A DNA stretch of 64,000 bases, taken from contig NC_088295.1 of NCBI RefSeq assembly GCF_032854445.1, forward strand, positions 14,371,385 to 14,435,384, written 5' to 3'. This document shows, in pieces, positions 12,426 through 26,500 of the stretch. Each line of letters begins with the position of its first letter. Position 1 is the first letter of the stretch. Under the pieces are notes generated by a model. The model made no database searches, was not told the DNA's origin, and worked only from the letters and a program-made list of their open reading frames with translations. The position numbers and the translations under genes are program-made. The DNA comes from Liolophura sinensis (Eukaryota > Mollusca > Polyplacophora > Chitonida > Chitonidae).

Positions 12426-15400
12426 CCGCACCGCTTTGATTGGAGAGAAGACTGCCAGCGCCAGAGGCTCCAACCTGCCAGCCCGCCGCTCACAGCTTTG
12501 GCCAGATGTTAAATGTTAAAGAATTCCTTAGATGCGTGTTATTTATTGACTAATCCCCTTCGGATGGCTATCGTTCATAAAGGCTATTCGAGTAGCATAA
12601 ACTGCGGGCTGCCTGTGGCCGCGCTAGGATAGCACACACACACATCAACACTCATGGCCAGACAGCACTGCTCCAGCACACCCGCTACTTCAGCTGGCCA
12701 GAAATAATTAGAATATGAAAATTGGAAAACCGGTGTTTTTATTCGACTTTTATATAGCATACAATAATAGCATCGCCAGGTGGCCGAATACAAGCGTTTT
12801 ACTTGTTCCTTGAGCAAACTCAATATGTGATCTAATGCTCGAGTGGTTAGGTGATTCCATTCGCCGGCGGGGGGAGAGGTTGTACATGTCAGATATGTTC
12901 TCGCCTAAGCGGCCACTTTGACAGGTCTTTAACTGACACAGTATATGTATGTATGGTGTCAGTACAACAGTGGTTAACGCTCAGTGTGGCCAATAGATGA
13001 TTTAGTGTAATCGGATGAAGTAGAAGAGAGCAAATTAACGCCTGGCTGTGCGTCTCTATCTGATGAGAAGAGAGATGATCCCCCCGTACATGGACTGCCG
13101 CCATCAACTCCCCTAAACATCTGTCCGACCTTACGGACCACTCATGCCTTCAGGCTCTAGAAACTATTTTAATTAAACTTGGCAAAGTCGTGTACACAGC
13201 TGTAGGCAACATCGTTTTAATAGCACAATTAGTCGAAATAAAAAATAACAAATATCAAGGATAAGAGAGACTTTTTTGGGTTTCCTGTGTATCGTGTGCG
13301 GTCCATCTCCTTATACCCACTTGCCGACATTCGGTGTAAGACACGGGAGGCCTGGAAAAAATTAGCGGCAGGGGAGGGAGGGACAGAGAGGCAACTCGTA
13401 TTCTCCGTTATTTACATCAACTGTTTTCCCAGCTGAATCTAGCTGCTTTGGAGGACCAAGCCCTGTTCACGCACTTCGGTGTGTACTTTAGTTCTGCCGA
13501 TAATGGCACTACATCCCCCGAATCAAGGCAATCTATTACATATGCCATATATTGTACCCAGGGGCCGGCACATGCGGTGTATATGATGACAGTGGATCGT
13601 CTTGGACCGATTCACTTACTTCATATACAGCATACAACTGGGAAGCAAACACTGTATGAATTGTAAGTCATCATCTACATCTATACACTCACGTATACAC
13701 TCACACCACAGGGGAGTTTATTTTGCTCTTGTAGATGACATTATTGATTTTTAAAAATCTGTTCTTCTTTACTGTTTCTTCTCTCCCGTATTAGCTAAGC
13801 TTGTTCAAGTCTATGCGGTATAAATCATGTGAGAATCTTTAGGTAAGGGAAGAAATGGCAGATAGTCGTGAAGAAATAACCGCCTGCTGATTGACTCGCA
13901 CCGTCAAATTATCACTGAATTTCCACTACTTCAGTCTTTATGCGATAACGGCTTGCAAATTCAAAATGCTGTAATAAATCATTTGTGAAGAAACTTCCTC
14001 GGATAAAAAAAAACGGATGAGCAGTGGAAGTGTCGATTGAAAGACTCGATTTGCAATTTATCTTCGGTTTGGAATGGGGTACAGAAAGTTGCTCGGCCCG
14101 AAACATCGGTCCGATATTGCTCTTCGTGAGGAGCCATGAATCAGAACAGTTGGCAGTTCCAGCATCCTGGCCTATGGCTGCAACCTCCTGGTGCCAGGAG
14201 TGACTTAATCAATATATCAACACATTGAGCAAATTCCTCTCCAAGATCTCGCTAATATGCAGACGCAAATCAGCTTCCGTCACTACTGAACACTTGGCAA
14301 TTTATCTGTTCACGGTTCGTGTAGTTTTGAAAGGATTAACATACCCGATCAAGACGTTAACACTGGTGTCGCTAGTCGTGATACAGAGGTGTCCATATAG
14401 GGGTGGGCGCAGGGGCGTGGTCCTGCTTGATCTTACCCAAAAGCATCATTTACGTCCTCTTTGTGGTGAATATACACGGAGAGAGTATTACCTGCACATA
14501 GTACATGCCATATACATCAGTACCTGAATTAAGATGCCGTACTGTCCCAATAGTTAATGAGCTAAATCAAAAGCCATTGAAAACCTCGTACACCATCGCA
14601 TGCGTAGCTTCACAAGTAATTGCACCTAGTAAGCGGAGCGGTTAAATCGTTCGACCCAGTGAAATGCTATCTCAAATAAAGAAAATGTTTACACTTCAAG
14701 ACGCTATAATTAACACTGTAATTTACTGCTTACATAGCCACTGAATATAAAAATTCTGTTATTTTTTTTAGACCACACACACTTCCTAAACGCAACAATG
14801 TCCGTCGTTATGTTATTTTTGGTAAATGAAATGTGTGAAGTTGAAATATTTTGGCCTAAAAAAATTATAACTTAGTCTTTGACAAATGAAAATGAAAAAT
14901 AAAGATATAAAGTGCTTTTATTCACATTAATCTGCGAAATGTTTTTTCTTGAGTCCTTTTAACATGTTAAATAAAGTACTTTATAAATAATAATTGTTTA
15001 ACACACACATTTGCAATTTTATAACAACGTTTTTTGTTTCAGAAATGAAGTGAAAATGGAGACAGGAAAATTTAACGGTAGCCTCATGTATGGAATGAAT
15101 ACTGTAATCATAAGAAAAATGAGAAAATGTACATACGTAGATATAACTGAGATTTTGTTTTTGCTCATTAAAGCTAATAAACAACTGGAGGTAGCCCATT
15201 AGATGAAGTAATCATGCATACATAACAAAGCCTTGAATGGCACTAACTGTATCTCTTGCCGCATTCATGCTGTGTGTCTTAGTAACACGTATCAAGTTAA
15301 TGCCTCACATTTACTTGTTTTACAATTTTGTGCAGCGTGTTTACATAAAGGCAATGTAATAGGTTCTCTGTGTTTTTAAATAATAGTTCAGGTCTCTAGG

Positions 15401-18146
15401 TATGTCCCTTTAGTATGTCTAATAGGGCGTTTAAAACCTTGCAAAAACTGTAGCCTGTATAGCATAACGGCGATGGGGAGTAGGTGTATCATCACCTTCA
15501 CCACCATAGCTTCTCTCACCCCGCCCCCCCCTCCTCCCCCTCCCCTCCCTACTAACTGATTAAACCTCAAGGTCCATAACGTATAGTGATAACACTATAC
15601 GTGTACATACTACAAACACTGACTCAAAGTGACAGGTTTGTGTAACTGTCGCAAATTAATGCCGGTTGTGATCATTCCCGCCCACCTCTTACTCGGGGGG
15701 TGGGGGGCTCTACTCACACTCTACTAGTACACATCACCATTGAGCTAGGTCCTAACAAGTTTCATTATTCGCCAATTATTGCCTAAAAAAACAGATTAAT
15801 TAATTAGTTAACTGGCTAATCGGTCTTTAGTGGTGACGTTTTCCCAATTAACACAAGTTTACGGATTTTATGGCCATTCCGATTGGACAATTTTACGAGC
15901 CAGAAATGGGCAAGTGATTTGAGGTGATTATGCCCAATGGTGGCAATGCTGACACCCCCGTGAGACGAGTCCAAACTGTTGCTTTCACATGGATTCGTTA
16001 TTGGATCGGCAGGCCGTGCAGCCAGCCACCTGTGCTCTCACACTCACCGGCTTGATCAATACAGCCTGGGACTGCTCGCTGCTTCCAAACCTTTCTTCTC
16101 GGCTAATCGATGGCACAGCGTGAATAAGGTCTATTTTGTCACAGCCGGCGCTACAATGCAATATCTTACAACAATCAGGCGCTGGCAATTATAGAATGAA
16201 CAAAACGTATGGAGGTAGTCACGTAGTCTTCTTTTGTACGAAGTAGACAAATGCCCACCATGCCCACAATAAGGCGGACCCGTCAAGAAGCGAAAAAAAT
16301 GCTTGGGAAAAGAAGAAGTTTGGCCGGTATATAAAACCCGATTAGTGAGCGACCATCTGGCTGAACAAGTCTCTATATACCGCAGACAGACAAGGGTGCT
16401 CTCCAACTCACACAATAAACAGAGGCTTTGATTTACACGAGTAAACATTAAATGTTTAAAGGGATATTTTATAGGGCTTATTGGTGGGCAATAACCCTGG
16501 ACCAGGTCGGTGAGGCAGGGTGTGGCTACCATGCCTGTGACCTGTTCTCCTAACCACACACCTGGCAGCGCGGGCCTCCTGTAATCCACTTGTCATGTGC
16601 TAGCTCGTCTTCCCGACCTGAGCGCTCTCTCACTCGCTCACATTACCAATCTCCGTCTTCGGTTTTACCCTGGGAGGGTTGACTCACCCACTCGGGGTAA
16701 CCAAGGGATAGCCATCTGCCTGGTTAAGCCAGGTGATTGTCAATCTGTCGTCGTCCACATCCAATGTCGTCACATTCCCTTTTCCGGCGCTGTCTATTAA
16801 TTTCCCATTCTTGACACTGGAGTCCCACGCTTTCCCCTGCAATTGCTTCCCTATTATTGCACCCCACGCGCACTTAGCCTGTTGCTCTAACCATCGCGTA
16901 CATTTGATCTAACCTAGGTATTACTCTTCGCACAGTTGCATTATCAGCCGCAGTTTTGCGCGTCGCTGACACCCAAATTCATGTAGGTTGTGGTTTCGTC
17001 GCCTTATTGGTTTGAGATTTGCTTCACCTAGATGCACTACCTGTAGAAGTTTATACATACTGTGTGTCACCATGGCCGTTGATATCTTGTAAGGTGTACA
17101 TCATGTCATCAATTCACAGACACCAGTGACTATACACTGTGGCTGATAATAGCGAGAGAACCGATTCATCACTGCGCAAAAGAGTATACTAAATCTGGCT
17201 ATGTATATACTGCCCCCCCCCCCCCCGCCCCATCGTGAAAAAATGATCTTTATACATACACTCAAACCGGAGTGAAATAGTGGAGGTTAGGAGTCACTGA
17301 ACTAATGCAGGTAAATTTCGTATAATAGGGATTACAACATTACACAAGTTTATGGCTGACCACTGTCGTTTACACAGTCAGTATACAGTCAGGCAATAAG
17401 ACGTTGAGAAGATGTGAATTTACTTTTTTGCGCTCTATAGACGTCGATGAGGCAGACAGGGGAAATTACACATCTGTGTGCCAGTTGGTTAGGAAAACAG
17501 GTGGCTGTGTTTCATTTCCTTATTAAAAGATGACAAGGAAGACACATAAGTTTTGATTTTTGTGTTTTGTATAAACTTGTATAAACGTTTGTGATTATTT
17601 TTATGCCACATGTATACATAAATGGGTGAGAAAAACGGTTACTGTTCTCTTTATTAAACGTCTTTGCATTAAATGGCAAGAAAAAGCTCCAACTCTTCTC
17701 ATGTAGATGTACGTGATAAGGTCTTCCATCAAGAACCTGCGGATGGTCATCGGTTTCCTCCGCATTCACTAAACGCTATATTGATGATCTGCCAGCTAAA
17801 TATTTAGATAAACAATCCCTATATATTGCAAAGGCTGCGAAACAAAAGATATTTACCCACCTTCGCAGGATTTAAAGAAAACCACAGACTCTCCAGAAGA
17901 CCAAACCGGTTTCCTCTCTCGCATACTTTAATTTTGACATTGTAAATTATCCATACTTGGGCAGCAACACACTGAAAGCTCCTGCTTGTACATAGCTCAC
18001 ATTGTAGCATTCGTTACACCATGAGTGATCTGTGACGATTTCATTCAATCTCAGGAGTTATTACGGCAAAAACTAGCCGTGTCAAGGTTATTCCATCAAA
18101 CGCCTTATTCACGGCTCGTATTCGAATTTTATTTCGACGCATAGAT
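12426..18146. other. Gene-poor region upstream of the bHLH gene
   Basis: No exon was recognised. This side holds the promoter and probably the cis-regulatory DNA of the ATOH8-like gene, but no element can be named from sequence alone. Notable simple sequence: a C-rich tract at about 15515-15550 and a run of about fifteen C at about 17213-17227. A 152-codon open frame at 16131-16589 (-) has no recognisable motif. Confidence 0.4.
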
Positions 18147-18250
18147 TCTACCCGATTTCCTCCTTCCATACAGCAGGCCGCCATCATATAAGTGACATAT
18201 TCTTGAATAAGGCGTAATACCAATGAAATAAATAAATAAATAATTAAATA
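18147..18250 (+). mobile_element. SINE-A fragment
   Basis: Diverged SINE-A body (CCGCCATCATATAAGTGACA, then TTCTTGAATAAGGCGTAA) ending in an AAATAAATAA tail. The head is missing. Confidence 0.75.
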
Positions 18251-18811
18251 AATCTTTTATTGGGGTTTTAAGGTTTACGCAAAACTTATTATATAATAAA
18301 GCGACGGTGGTTAGTTTTTATACGCTCAGATAATTTAATCACACAATATATCGGACAGTTTAAGTCTTAGAATATACAGGAATACAACGAAGCCATGAAA
18401 TATGTATATGTGTGAAAACTGGTTTTAATAGCCCACAGTGCCATAATTCAGACCGTCACCAGTGAAAACAATATCAAAAATTCAACCCAAGGAAGAAAGA
18501 AACACACGGCAGGTTAACAACTACATAGGTGGAAACCAATCGCAAGCATCCCCGAGATCTGGTTCATTTGCATTGTTTTGATGTGTTTTTATGTGAAATG
18601 TGATGTCGATTCGACATTTTGAATAATTCTAAGTAAGGGACGTCTATTATATAGGTATTGGCATCACTGCATACTTTTTTTACTTAATTTTTCTTGAGCC
18701 ATGTTGCTAGGGGGTGTGTAATTAGCGACTATGTAGGCATTTACAACAACAGTTAGAATGAAACCGTAACTGAGATGGGTTGACAGGACGCCGTATTTCG
18801 CCGGTTATGTG

Positions 18812-18886
18812 TATTTGATTTATTTATTTATTTATTTGCTTGGAGTTTTACGCCGCACTCAAGGATATTTCACTTATACGACGGTT
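18812..18886 (-). mobile_element. Short SINE-A fragment
   Basis: A TTTATTTATTT tail is followed by GGAGTTTTACGCCGCACTC and stops after TATACGACGG. The flanks CGGTTAT (about 18798) and CGGTTAT (about 18884) may be a short target duplication. Confidence 0.7.
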
Positions 18887-18889
18887 ATC

Positions 18890-20610
18890 ATAACTATCTC
18901 TCGGTCGTCATTGTTCTGGATTTACTTCACATATGCCGTACGTCTTTTTATATGGTAACAATGCTCTGTCACACTCCGGATCCGCGAATATTCAGGGAAA
19001 TGACCGCCTTTCGTCAGCTGTGAGTTCGACTATATTTAAAATCTTTACGGTATATTATCTTCTATATGCTTTCAGTATGTATATTTAAACCAGGAATATG
19101 CATGCATTGATTTAAAACTAATGAGCCAAAAAACATTGTGTTGAAACCCTTGCATCGGTCGTGGAATTTAAACCACAGCAGACATATATGGAAATCCGAT
19201 TCCAATATGAACTGAATTCCAGTACCAATATTGATTTTTCTAACACGCAGAAAACCTTCTGACATTGATATCGACATAGGAATGGTTTAGACTTATTGTA
19301 ATTGTTACATGCACTAATGACATATATGCTCTGGTCTCGAAGAAACAACGACAATGGGCCAGATTGCCCAGTGCTTACATGGGGTATATAATCCCGATAT
19401 CTGTAAATGTTTTGAGCCCCAGACGGCTAACAAGGATTCTTATTTTATTACGGCCCCCTCCACAGCAAACCAAGAGTGGTTAACTTTATTGCCGTCTGCT
19501 TGGCGCCGATCTTCCCAGATTAAAAGTACATCGTTGATCAGTCTGACCATTCTGAAATGTCATACATCCCGTCTCTACCATCGCCGAGTGTAGAATGCAG
19601 ACTTTAATCAAGCTTCTGCGTGGACGGTGCCAACAAATTTACTTTTCACGACCATCCGGCTGATTTATTGCACGAATGGACACTTAACCCTGCAAGACGG
19701 ACCCTCGAAGACCGACATCGGCGAGAATTAATTTTCGTCTTGCAATGTCTTACAGCTGTCACAGCTATAATCAGGCTACGAGGCACCAACTTATACATGT
19801 GCTTAAACAACTGCACGAGCAAAAAGGACATCTTTTGTTATGACAAGTTTTGAAAGAAGCTGCTTAAACTTTCTCAACTGATATCAGACTACAACATGAA
19901 GAACAAAGCCAGAGCATCAACAATAGTGTGACAGTTAGTAATTCGTTACACGCAACGTCTGAAAATCGGTCTTATCGTTTTACCTCAATTACGGATCTCT
20001 CTTGACTGCTCATATACAAATGTTTATATAGTAGGCCTACGAACTTATACATCTTCAGCACAGTGTATATGGCTTAAGTGATGGATTCATCGCACACAAC
20101 AGAAAACCAGAACATTTCGTTTTAGCAAGAGTTACTTTTCAGGCGTGCATGTTTAATTGTTCTTACTGAATTTGCAAAATCCCACCAGGCCTTTAATCTT
20201 AGGTAGTTGGTTTGCCGTTTACACCGACTGACGTCACCACACTTGTTGATTTACTCTTGTCAACATTAGGGTCTTCATAATGTAATTAACCATAACTAGG
20301 AGTCTTATAACATACAAGGGTTCGCTGGCAGTTTTGCACGTTCAGTGATAGCTTATAGAACAATTGACCACGGAACAGATGATACAATAGATATGGGATA
20401 GTTAAATAATGTTTTGCTTCGCACAAATTTGTCAGCATGAGAAAATTTGAAAGATAAACGGTGACAGAGAACAGTATATTTCTTATCTATAGACTGGTAG
20501 TGATCTTAGGTTCAATTTATACATGACCTGTTCCAGACTATGGCAAAAGAAATGGTAAATTTGTACGTCAAAAAAGTCATCTGTATTCCAACCGTAAGCC
20601 AAAATGGACG
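18890..20610. other. Intergenic, nothing recognised
   Basis: Several short open frames are present on both strands, with no recognisable domain, exon chain or repeat. Confidence 0.35.
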
Positions 20611-20611
20611 T

Positions 20612-20868
20612 TACTGTTCAATAATCGAAATGTCAATAACCCCAAAGTAATGTTCAAGACAAACCACCAAAGAGCTAGAAAAATACGTAAAGTATGACAT
20701 TAAGACGAATGAGAACGACCACCAATATTTAACTGCAATTAACGGTGGGGAAGAGAGTGTGGCGATCTCTGCAGTGAGATATGCAAATAGCAAGGGTGCT
20801 GTGGGATTCGAACTCCCACACTTACACATCTTAGATGCTACACAACTCGCTATGAACGATTTCAGTGC
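20612..20868 (-). mobile_element. SINE-C copy with tRNA-like head
   Basis: On the minus strand the right end carries a box B-like GAGTTCGAATCCCAC and, upstream, a weak box A-like TAGCGAGTTGTG, as in a tRNA-derived pol III promoter. The body continues to ACATTTCGATTATTGAACAG. Parts of the body recur at about 21300-21440 and 26630-26775, so this is probably the best-preserved member of a small, old SINE family. It could instead be a tRNA pseudogene next to another repeat. Confidence 0.5.
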
Positions 20869-21299
20869 TTATATATGTACTATTCCTGCTGGTGACAATA
20901 CTTCTGTGTAGCATACTGTTTTTCACATTTTACTTTTGACAGTTTTGTCTGTATTTCTGCGAAGGTTAGCTTCTTTTTCTTGAACACCTTTCAAACTCAA
21001 AACCAATAAAATGCGTATGGTGTATTTTTACAGCTTGTAGCCACCTGCTTTAACAAGAACAATCGGCATTGTTTATGTAAATCTTAGTTTATTCACTTGT
21101 GGTAAACGACTAGCAGCTGAGTACATGCCATCTACCACGGGCACATCCTTTGCTTACACAAGTGCTCGGTAACCTTTGCACTGTTAAAGCCACTCAGTCG
21201 ATCTCATGTGATGTAATACGAGATGGACATGACTTACAGGGGAACAACTTTAGCGGACGCAACAATTCACACTGAGTTATTCCCCTTCATCATAAAACC

Positions 21300-21440
21300 G
21301 CCAGAAATGTGCGTTGAAACAGACATGCGCCAGTATACCAATCATTCCCAGTCAGTATTCGCAAGACCAACTTCCAAACTAACATTAACAACACTAAGAA
21401 CTAACAAATTATATAAATTAAGAAATTATGACGGAATCAA
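21300..21440 (-). mobile_element. SINE-C body fragment
   Basis: Shares ordered blocks with 26630-26775: GCGTT/CGAAAC, then TATTCGCAAG, then AAGAACTAACAAATTATATA. There is no tRNA-like head. The copies are strongly diverged, hence old. Confidence 0.45.
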
Positions 21441-21756
21441 AAATGGAGGGAGAGAAGAGTTTTCACCGATGCCAGAGAGACGCATAAAGAATGTTCTATA
21501 TAGGCACAATATCCAGAGAGATTCTATGCAAAACGATGTATATGCAGCTCTATAGCTCCAGCCGTTGAAACATCATTACAAGAAGCGGTGTTAGATATTC
21601 TGGAAAGTCCACCAATAATTACTCACAAGACAGTAATTCTACTTTTACAGTTTAAGAGACTTGGAGAAGACACACCAGTCTTTGCAGTCATAACTTGAAT
21701 TGTCGCACAAGAGGCAGGGTCTAAGCGCGAAGTCCTACATTCATATGCCACTCATA

Positions 21757-21869
21757 GTCGTGGGTTTCCCCCGGGCTCTGTCCGGTTTCCTCCTACCATA
21801 ATGCTGGCCACCGTCATATAAGTGAAATATTCTTGAGTACGGCGTAAAACACCAATCAAATAAAACATT
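21757..21869 (+). mobile_element. SINE-A copy, 5'-truncated
   Basis: Reads forward as CGTGGGTTTCCCCCGGGCTC, then the conserved body GTATTCTTGAG-type block, ending CACCAATCAAATAAA. The tail is short. The body is close to the consensus seen in the other copies, so this is one of the younger ones. Confidence 0.85.
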
Positions 21870-22689
21870 AGTTCCCAAAGGAACATTCAAGAAATAATAT
21901 GTAAATAGATAACTAAAATAGATAACATATATGAGAGAAGAAGTCATCAGTTTCCAAGGGTGCTAGAGGACAGCCAATATGTTTATACTCTTCAAATTTT
22001 ATCTCGCCTAGTGCAAGGGTAATTTCCAGGTCAAATGCAAATATACCTATATGTATCTTGCGCTTTTATTGTATCTGTTGATAAAAGCAGGTGATAAATA
22101 TCGGTGCTTATACCTCCCTTAGCCCCAGGTTAAACCAGAGATCCTAAGCTACATGCCCATTTTGTACATGTACAAGGATGTTACACTTACCTTAGAATTT
22201 AAGGAACTTTTGATGGATGGAGTATCCTTGACACACTATAGTTTTTGAAAATGAAGAGAGACTAGGCCTGGGGAATGCTTAATCCATCAGCAAATAAGTT
22301 GTCACTGGATATCGCAGAGATATTATTTACGAGAAATTACAGAAATTCTATGAGCAATGGAACATTCCTTGAATGGTAACCTTTATAAGTAGTAAGTCTT
22401 GTTCCCCAAGCAGCCAGAGTCACAGAGAAGTATGAAATACACGGTCTTGAATATTGGTTTTATGCGCAATGTTGTCTTCATAACAAAGCATATATTACTG
22501 TTGGAGCACATGGGAAAAGCGGGAATTCAGTAAAAATGGGCCTGGGGTAAGACTTGTGCTTAAGACAGACAATGTTAGTAATATTTCGCGTTTAAAACAT
22601 TATAAATGGAGGTATTGCCAAATTCTGTTCGGCCTGTTGTCATGAATGCTGTAAATGGGATAGCCTTCAAAGGATGAAATATAATTAAA

Positions 22690-22985
22690 GACGTACAGCA
22701 TAAAGTGTAAAAACAGAGCAGCGACGACAGAGCGGTAGCTGGCAATGGTCACACGTAACCGATGAAATACGGCCTCTAGTCAATTTACCTCAGTCAGGGT
22801 TTTATTCTAAGTGTTCATATAAATGCATACATAGTAGCAATCTACACGCCTCCAAGCACATTGGCTTGAGCAAGATTACTTTAAAAAAGCAGTGACGTTA
22901 ACTGTAATTTATTACATATCACTGGTCTAGAATTATTCAGAATGCTGTGTTGTCATCACATTTAACATACGATCACACTAAAGAA
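22690..22985. repeat. Flank repeat, copy 1 (downstream of PBLD-A)
   Basis: Ordered similarity to 30470-30890: GGTCACACGTA, TCAATTTACC, TTTTATTC..TGTTCAT, GAATTATT, TCATCACATTTAA, ATCACA.TAAA. Identity is perhaps two thirds by eye. This copy lacks the SINE found in copy 2. It lies about 0.5 kb beyond the 3' end of PBLD-A, while copy 2 lies beyond the 3' end of the PBLD relic, which suggests that both belong to a duplicated unit. It could also be an ordinary interspersed repeat. Confidence 0.6.
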
Positions 22986-23503
22986 TGTCCTCTGCATGCA
23001 TTGTATAGGGAGAATCAGATGTCTTCGGCATGGTGATCCACTGAGGCAAAATTAATTTCTATTTACTGGTCTACCGGGTTACCACAAGGAGATATCGTCT
23101 TGATACAACTGACGACGGAGGCATTACCATGACCGAGTGTCGGAAAGAGCAATTATAGTATATACCTTTTCACTTGTCGTCGATATGATTTAGCTATCTT
23201 GCTCATAGTTACAGACTGCCTTTCTTCAGTGACACGTATCACCACAATCTCAACTCGAGCCATATCTTGGACATTCACAGATTATTGCAAAAAATATTTT
23301 AATCTCCATCAGGTTGTTTTCTAGACCAAGGCTTCATTGTCTCGCGTGATGTCATAATTATACAAATACAAATGGTATGTTGCATAAGGGTTAAAAGCGG
23401 CAGACTATACAGTATACTTTATTTTCACTTTCAGAATTTAGCAGACAACAAACACAAAGGCCACTAAGTGTAATCAGCGGGCATAATCGTCACGAACCAG
23501 ATA

Positions 23504-23509
23504 TTTATT
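23504..23509 (-). terminator. Candidate polyadenylation signal of PBLD-A
   Basis: AATAAA on the minus strand (TTTATT on plus) lies about 20 bases after the PBLD-A stop. A second AATAAA is at about 23417-23422 and gives a more usual 3' UTR length. Which one is used cannot be told. Confidence 0.4.
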
Positions 23510-23528
23510 TTGAATATCGAGGCTCTTT

Positions 23529-26500
23529 TTATACAAGTATGTTCATGTGAGATTCCATCACGAGCACAGATTGACCTTTGATGTCTGTCCTCTCACCCCT
23601 GACCTCTAGCCACAGATCACCTGGACGCTGGGAGCACTGCCGGGCTGAAATGACATTAATTTTAATTATTTAATGGTCTTTATGCAGTTTATATACATAA
23701 ACACTCTCAAGTGCGGTTTCTCGTTGAAGGAAGGGGAAATAAGACTGACCAACAGGGACAAAAGAAGGAAGATGATTTAAAAATAAAAGACATACCATAA
23801 AGACTAGTCTTTCCAAGTATGTCGCCCCAGAATTTGGCCAACACGGTGTGGGCAGAGCCTTCAAGCATGTAAAAGAAGGATTGTAAAATATCAGGAGTTT
23901 CATGTGAATCATTCTGAGTAAATGGCGGTTCGTTGTGGTCATGATGCTACAGCTGTGAAATGATACTAACCTGGGTAACGTAATATGAATCAGACAGACA
24001 AAAGCACGTCTCCATATTAACGTTTGGATATAAACATAAAGTCTTTGATTGGTGTGCTGTAGCCCAGATGTCGACTACCCCTAACACGTCATTTTTGTTA
24101 AGTCTAGTATATTTATTTATTATTTATTTGATTGATATTTTACGCCCCACCCAAGAATATTTCACTTATATACGACGGCGGCCAGCATTCTGAGGGGACG
24201 AATCCAGGCAGAACCTGGGAGAAACCTACGACCATCCGCAGGTTGATGCCAGATCTTCCAACGTACAGCCGTTCAGTCTATACTGGGATTAAGATTGACG
24301 TTTATACAACTGTTGGGATATACATTCACATATGTACATATACATTTATACATTCACTTGGGATATAACATGTAGAAAATTAACGCCAATGATAGACTGC
24401 TGCTTCAGTAATTCCACACATATCCAATCAACACGGAATACATCCTATTGCAACACAGTTTTGTTTACCTGTCACTGGATCCTCGGGTAATCCTGTCCAT
24501 GGCGTGAAAATGCGAGATACAAAATCATATTGTTCACCCGCTATATTAGTGAATCCAGCCTCAGACCTCCCCCTGGTAGTCACTATAACCATTTTCACCC
24601 GTCCTGAAGAATCAACCGACGGAAGTTTCTCTGCGTTCGGAATCCATGTTTCAAATTTTTCTCTAAAAAGAAGTCATTTTAGTCTGATATTTCCAATGTC
24701 AGAAATCTAATGCTGACTATTCAATGCAGGAATTTTTGTTTTACTTCTTCGATAGTTTACAAATAAAAGCTATCAACGATTACTTGGATCTTCGTCTCTA
24801 TACCAGCAGGTTCTCGACATGAAAAAAGGTGCTTTAGATAGGAACTCCATATTATGTTTTTTTGGTTTATATTTCTTGTTACGTCAACTCAATACCGTTT
24901 GTGATCACCAGGATGTTTCCCATGAACTAATGTGGCGTGTGTGAGAAAAATACAAACCTGTTCCACTTGTCTTTGAGCCGAATCACCAAGAAACCAAGTG
25001 GATCACACAGATGTATGGAATCCACGATGTTAATGTCTGGGAAGAGCACCTGCAGTAGGCACCAGAGAAAGTGCTGTGTATAGCAGGAAGGCTCTCACAA
25101 GTTAATGCGCAGACGTGTATGAGCGTAAGGTCCACAGGACTCAAACTGGCAAAAGTCGATGGTAAAATCAGTGTGTTTTTTAAACAGCTGAACGATCGTA
25201 GAGATTTGTAATCTTGAATTCGTTATGAAGCCCAAATGCTCAGCATAGCTCTTTGGCTGATGACACACTAAAATGATTTGAAAGTCGTCGTTTTCTAACT
25301 TGTTTGACACTTTTTCTACGATGTTTAGTATATTTAGAAAAAATACTGAATGAAACAGAGAAGTGAATGTACTTAATGTTCCACAAAAATCAACAAGGGT
25401 AGAGTAAGCACGTATTGAGCGTTCAAGAGGCAGTTTCATTATCATACTAGACATACCTTCAGAAACTTCTCAAAATCACCCCATTGCTGAAACAGCAGAA
25501 GACAGCCAATGACCAAAACTGACACGGAGCAATACCTTAGATGAAAGCAGATGTAGAGAAATCACGCATAAGGTGCTAAGGGGACATGTAAGCCGTGTTT
25601 GGACCAAGTTTATAATGTGTGTATTGTCACCCGTACCATTAATTTATCTGGTTCGTTGACCTTGGCCGCTTTCGCATAAGTGAAAACACTCCTGAGTTTG
25701 GCATTAAACACCCGGCAATTAAAATTAGGAGAGAGAGCATAAGTTGGATTAATCTGTGGGGCGAACAACGAAAGTTTATAACCTGAGGTAGAGTCTCGGC
25801 TGTGGGAAAATTCATAGCCAGTAGCTCCCCTTGTTTACAGACAGAAAGTTCCCCGCCAGGTGTCTCAAAGACGAGCTCATCACTGGAGTTATCTGCAACA
25901 CCCATGTTGGAAATCATGACAAGTTCATCCTCTGGAACAGGCCGTGTTGATCGAACGCATACCCTTTCGCACGAAATGCCTATGCCTGTCGTCACTGCTC
26001 TAGTTTGGTTTGCTATATTATTGATTAGAATTGAAGTCATTCCATACCATAATGGCGGCACTCGTAGAAGAGAATAAAACGTGATGTTAGCAACACAGAA
26101 AAAACTCTGAAGATGATTATTAATCATGGTGAGTGTTAGCTCTGAATGTCATCACACAGCTGTTTTTCATCAGTTTTACTGTTTGAATGACGCATATAGC
26201 AAACGCTAAGAGGGTGCTGCCAGAGGGAATAATATTTAACATTTAGAATAAAGACATTATCAGAAGTCAGCTACATTTGCTGCTGTGAGAATTAATCCTG
26301 GTCTGGTAATGGTTTAGGTAGTGCATGATGTTACTTACTTAAAGAGGTGAAGAGAACAAACGCTGACGCCAATGTTGCGTGACCACAAAGTTTCCACTCT
26401 GTCTTGGGAGTGAACCACCGCAGTTTGAACCTGTTCGCTGTATAGTATGTGTATAATAGTTTAGAGAAGTGGTACTTCGTTGTGCCAAACTTGCACCTTC

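Noticed and set aside
12211-12519. Plus-strand frame of 102 codons opposite the bHLH gene
   Set aside because: It is an antisense shadow of the ATOH8-like coding region and has no motif of its own.
16131-16589. A 152-codon frame on the minus strand
   Set aside because: No recognisable motif and no repeat-unit or exon structure; likely chance.
17213-17231. Run of C as a possible functional element
   Set aside because: A plain homopolymer; a similar C run at about 45500 sits beside the LTR fossil. Length in such runs is also unreliable in assemblies.
24504-24710. Plus-strand frame of 68 codons
   Set aside because: It is the antisense shadow of PBLD-A exon 7; the minus strand encodes the conserved EDPVTG block.
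25095-25454. A 119-codon frame on the minus strand
   Set aside because: Lies wholly in the intron between PBLD-A exons 5 and 6, outside both splice borders, with no family resemblance.
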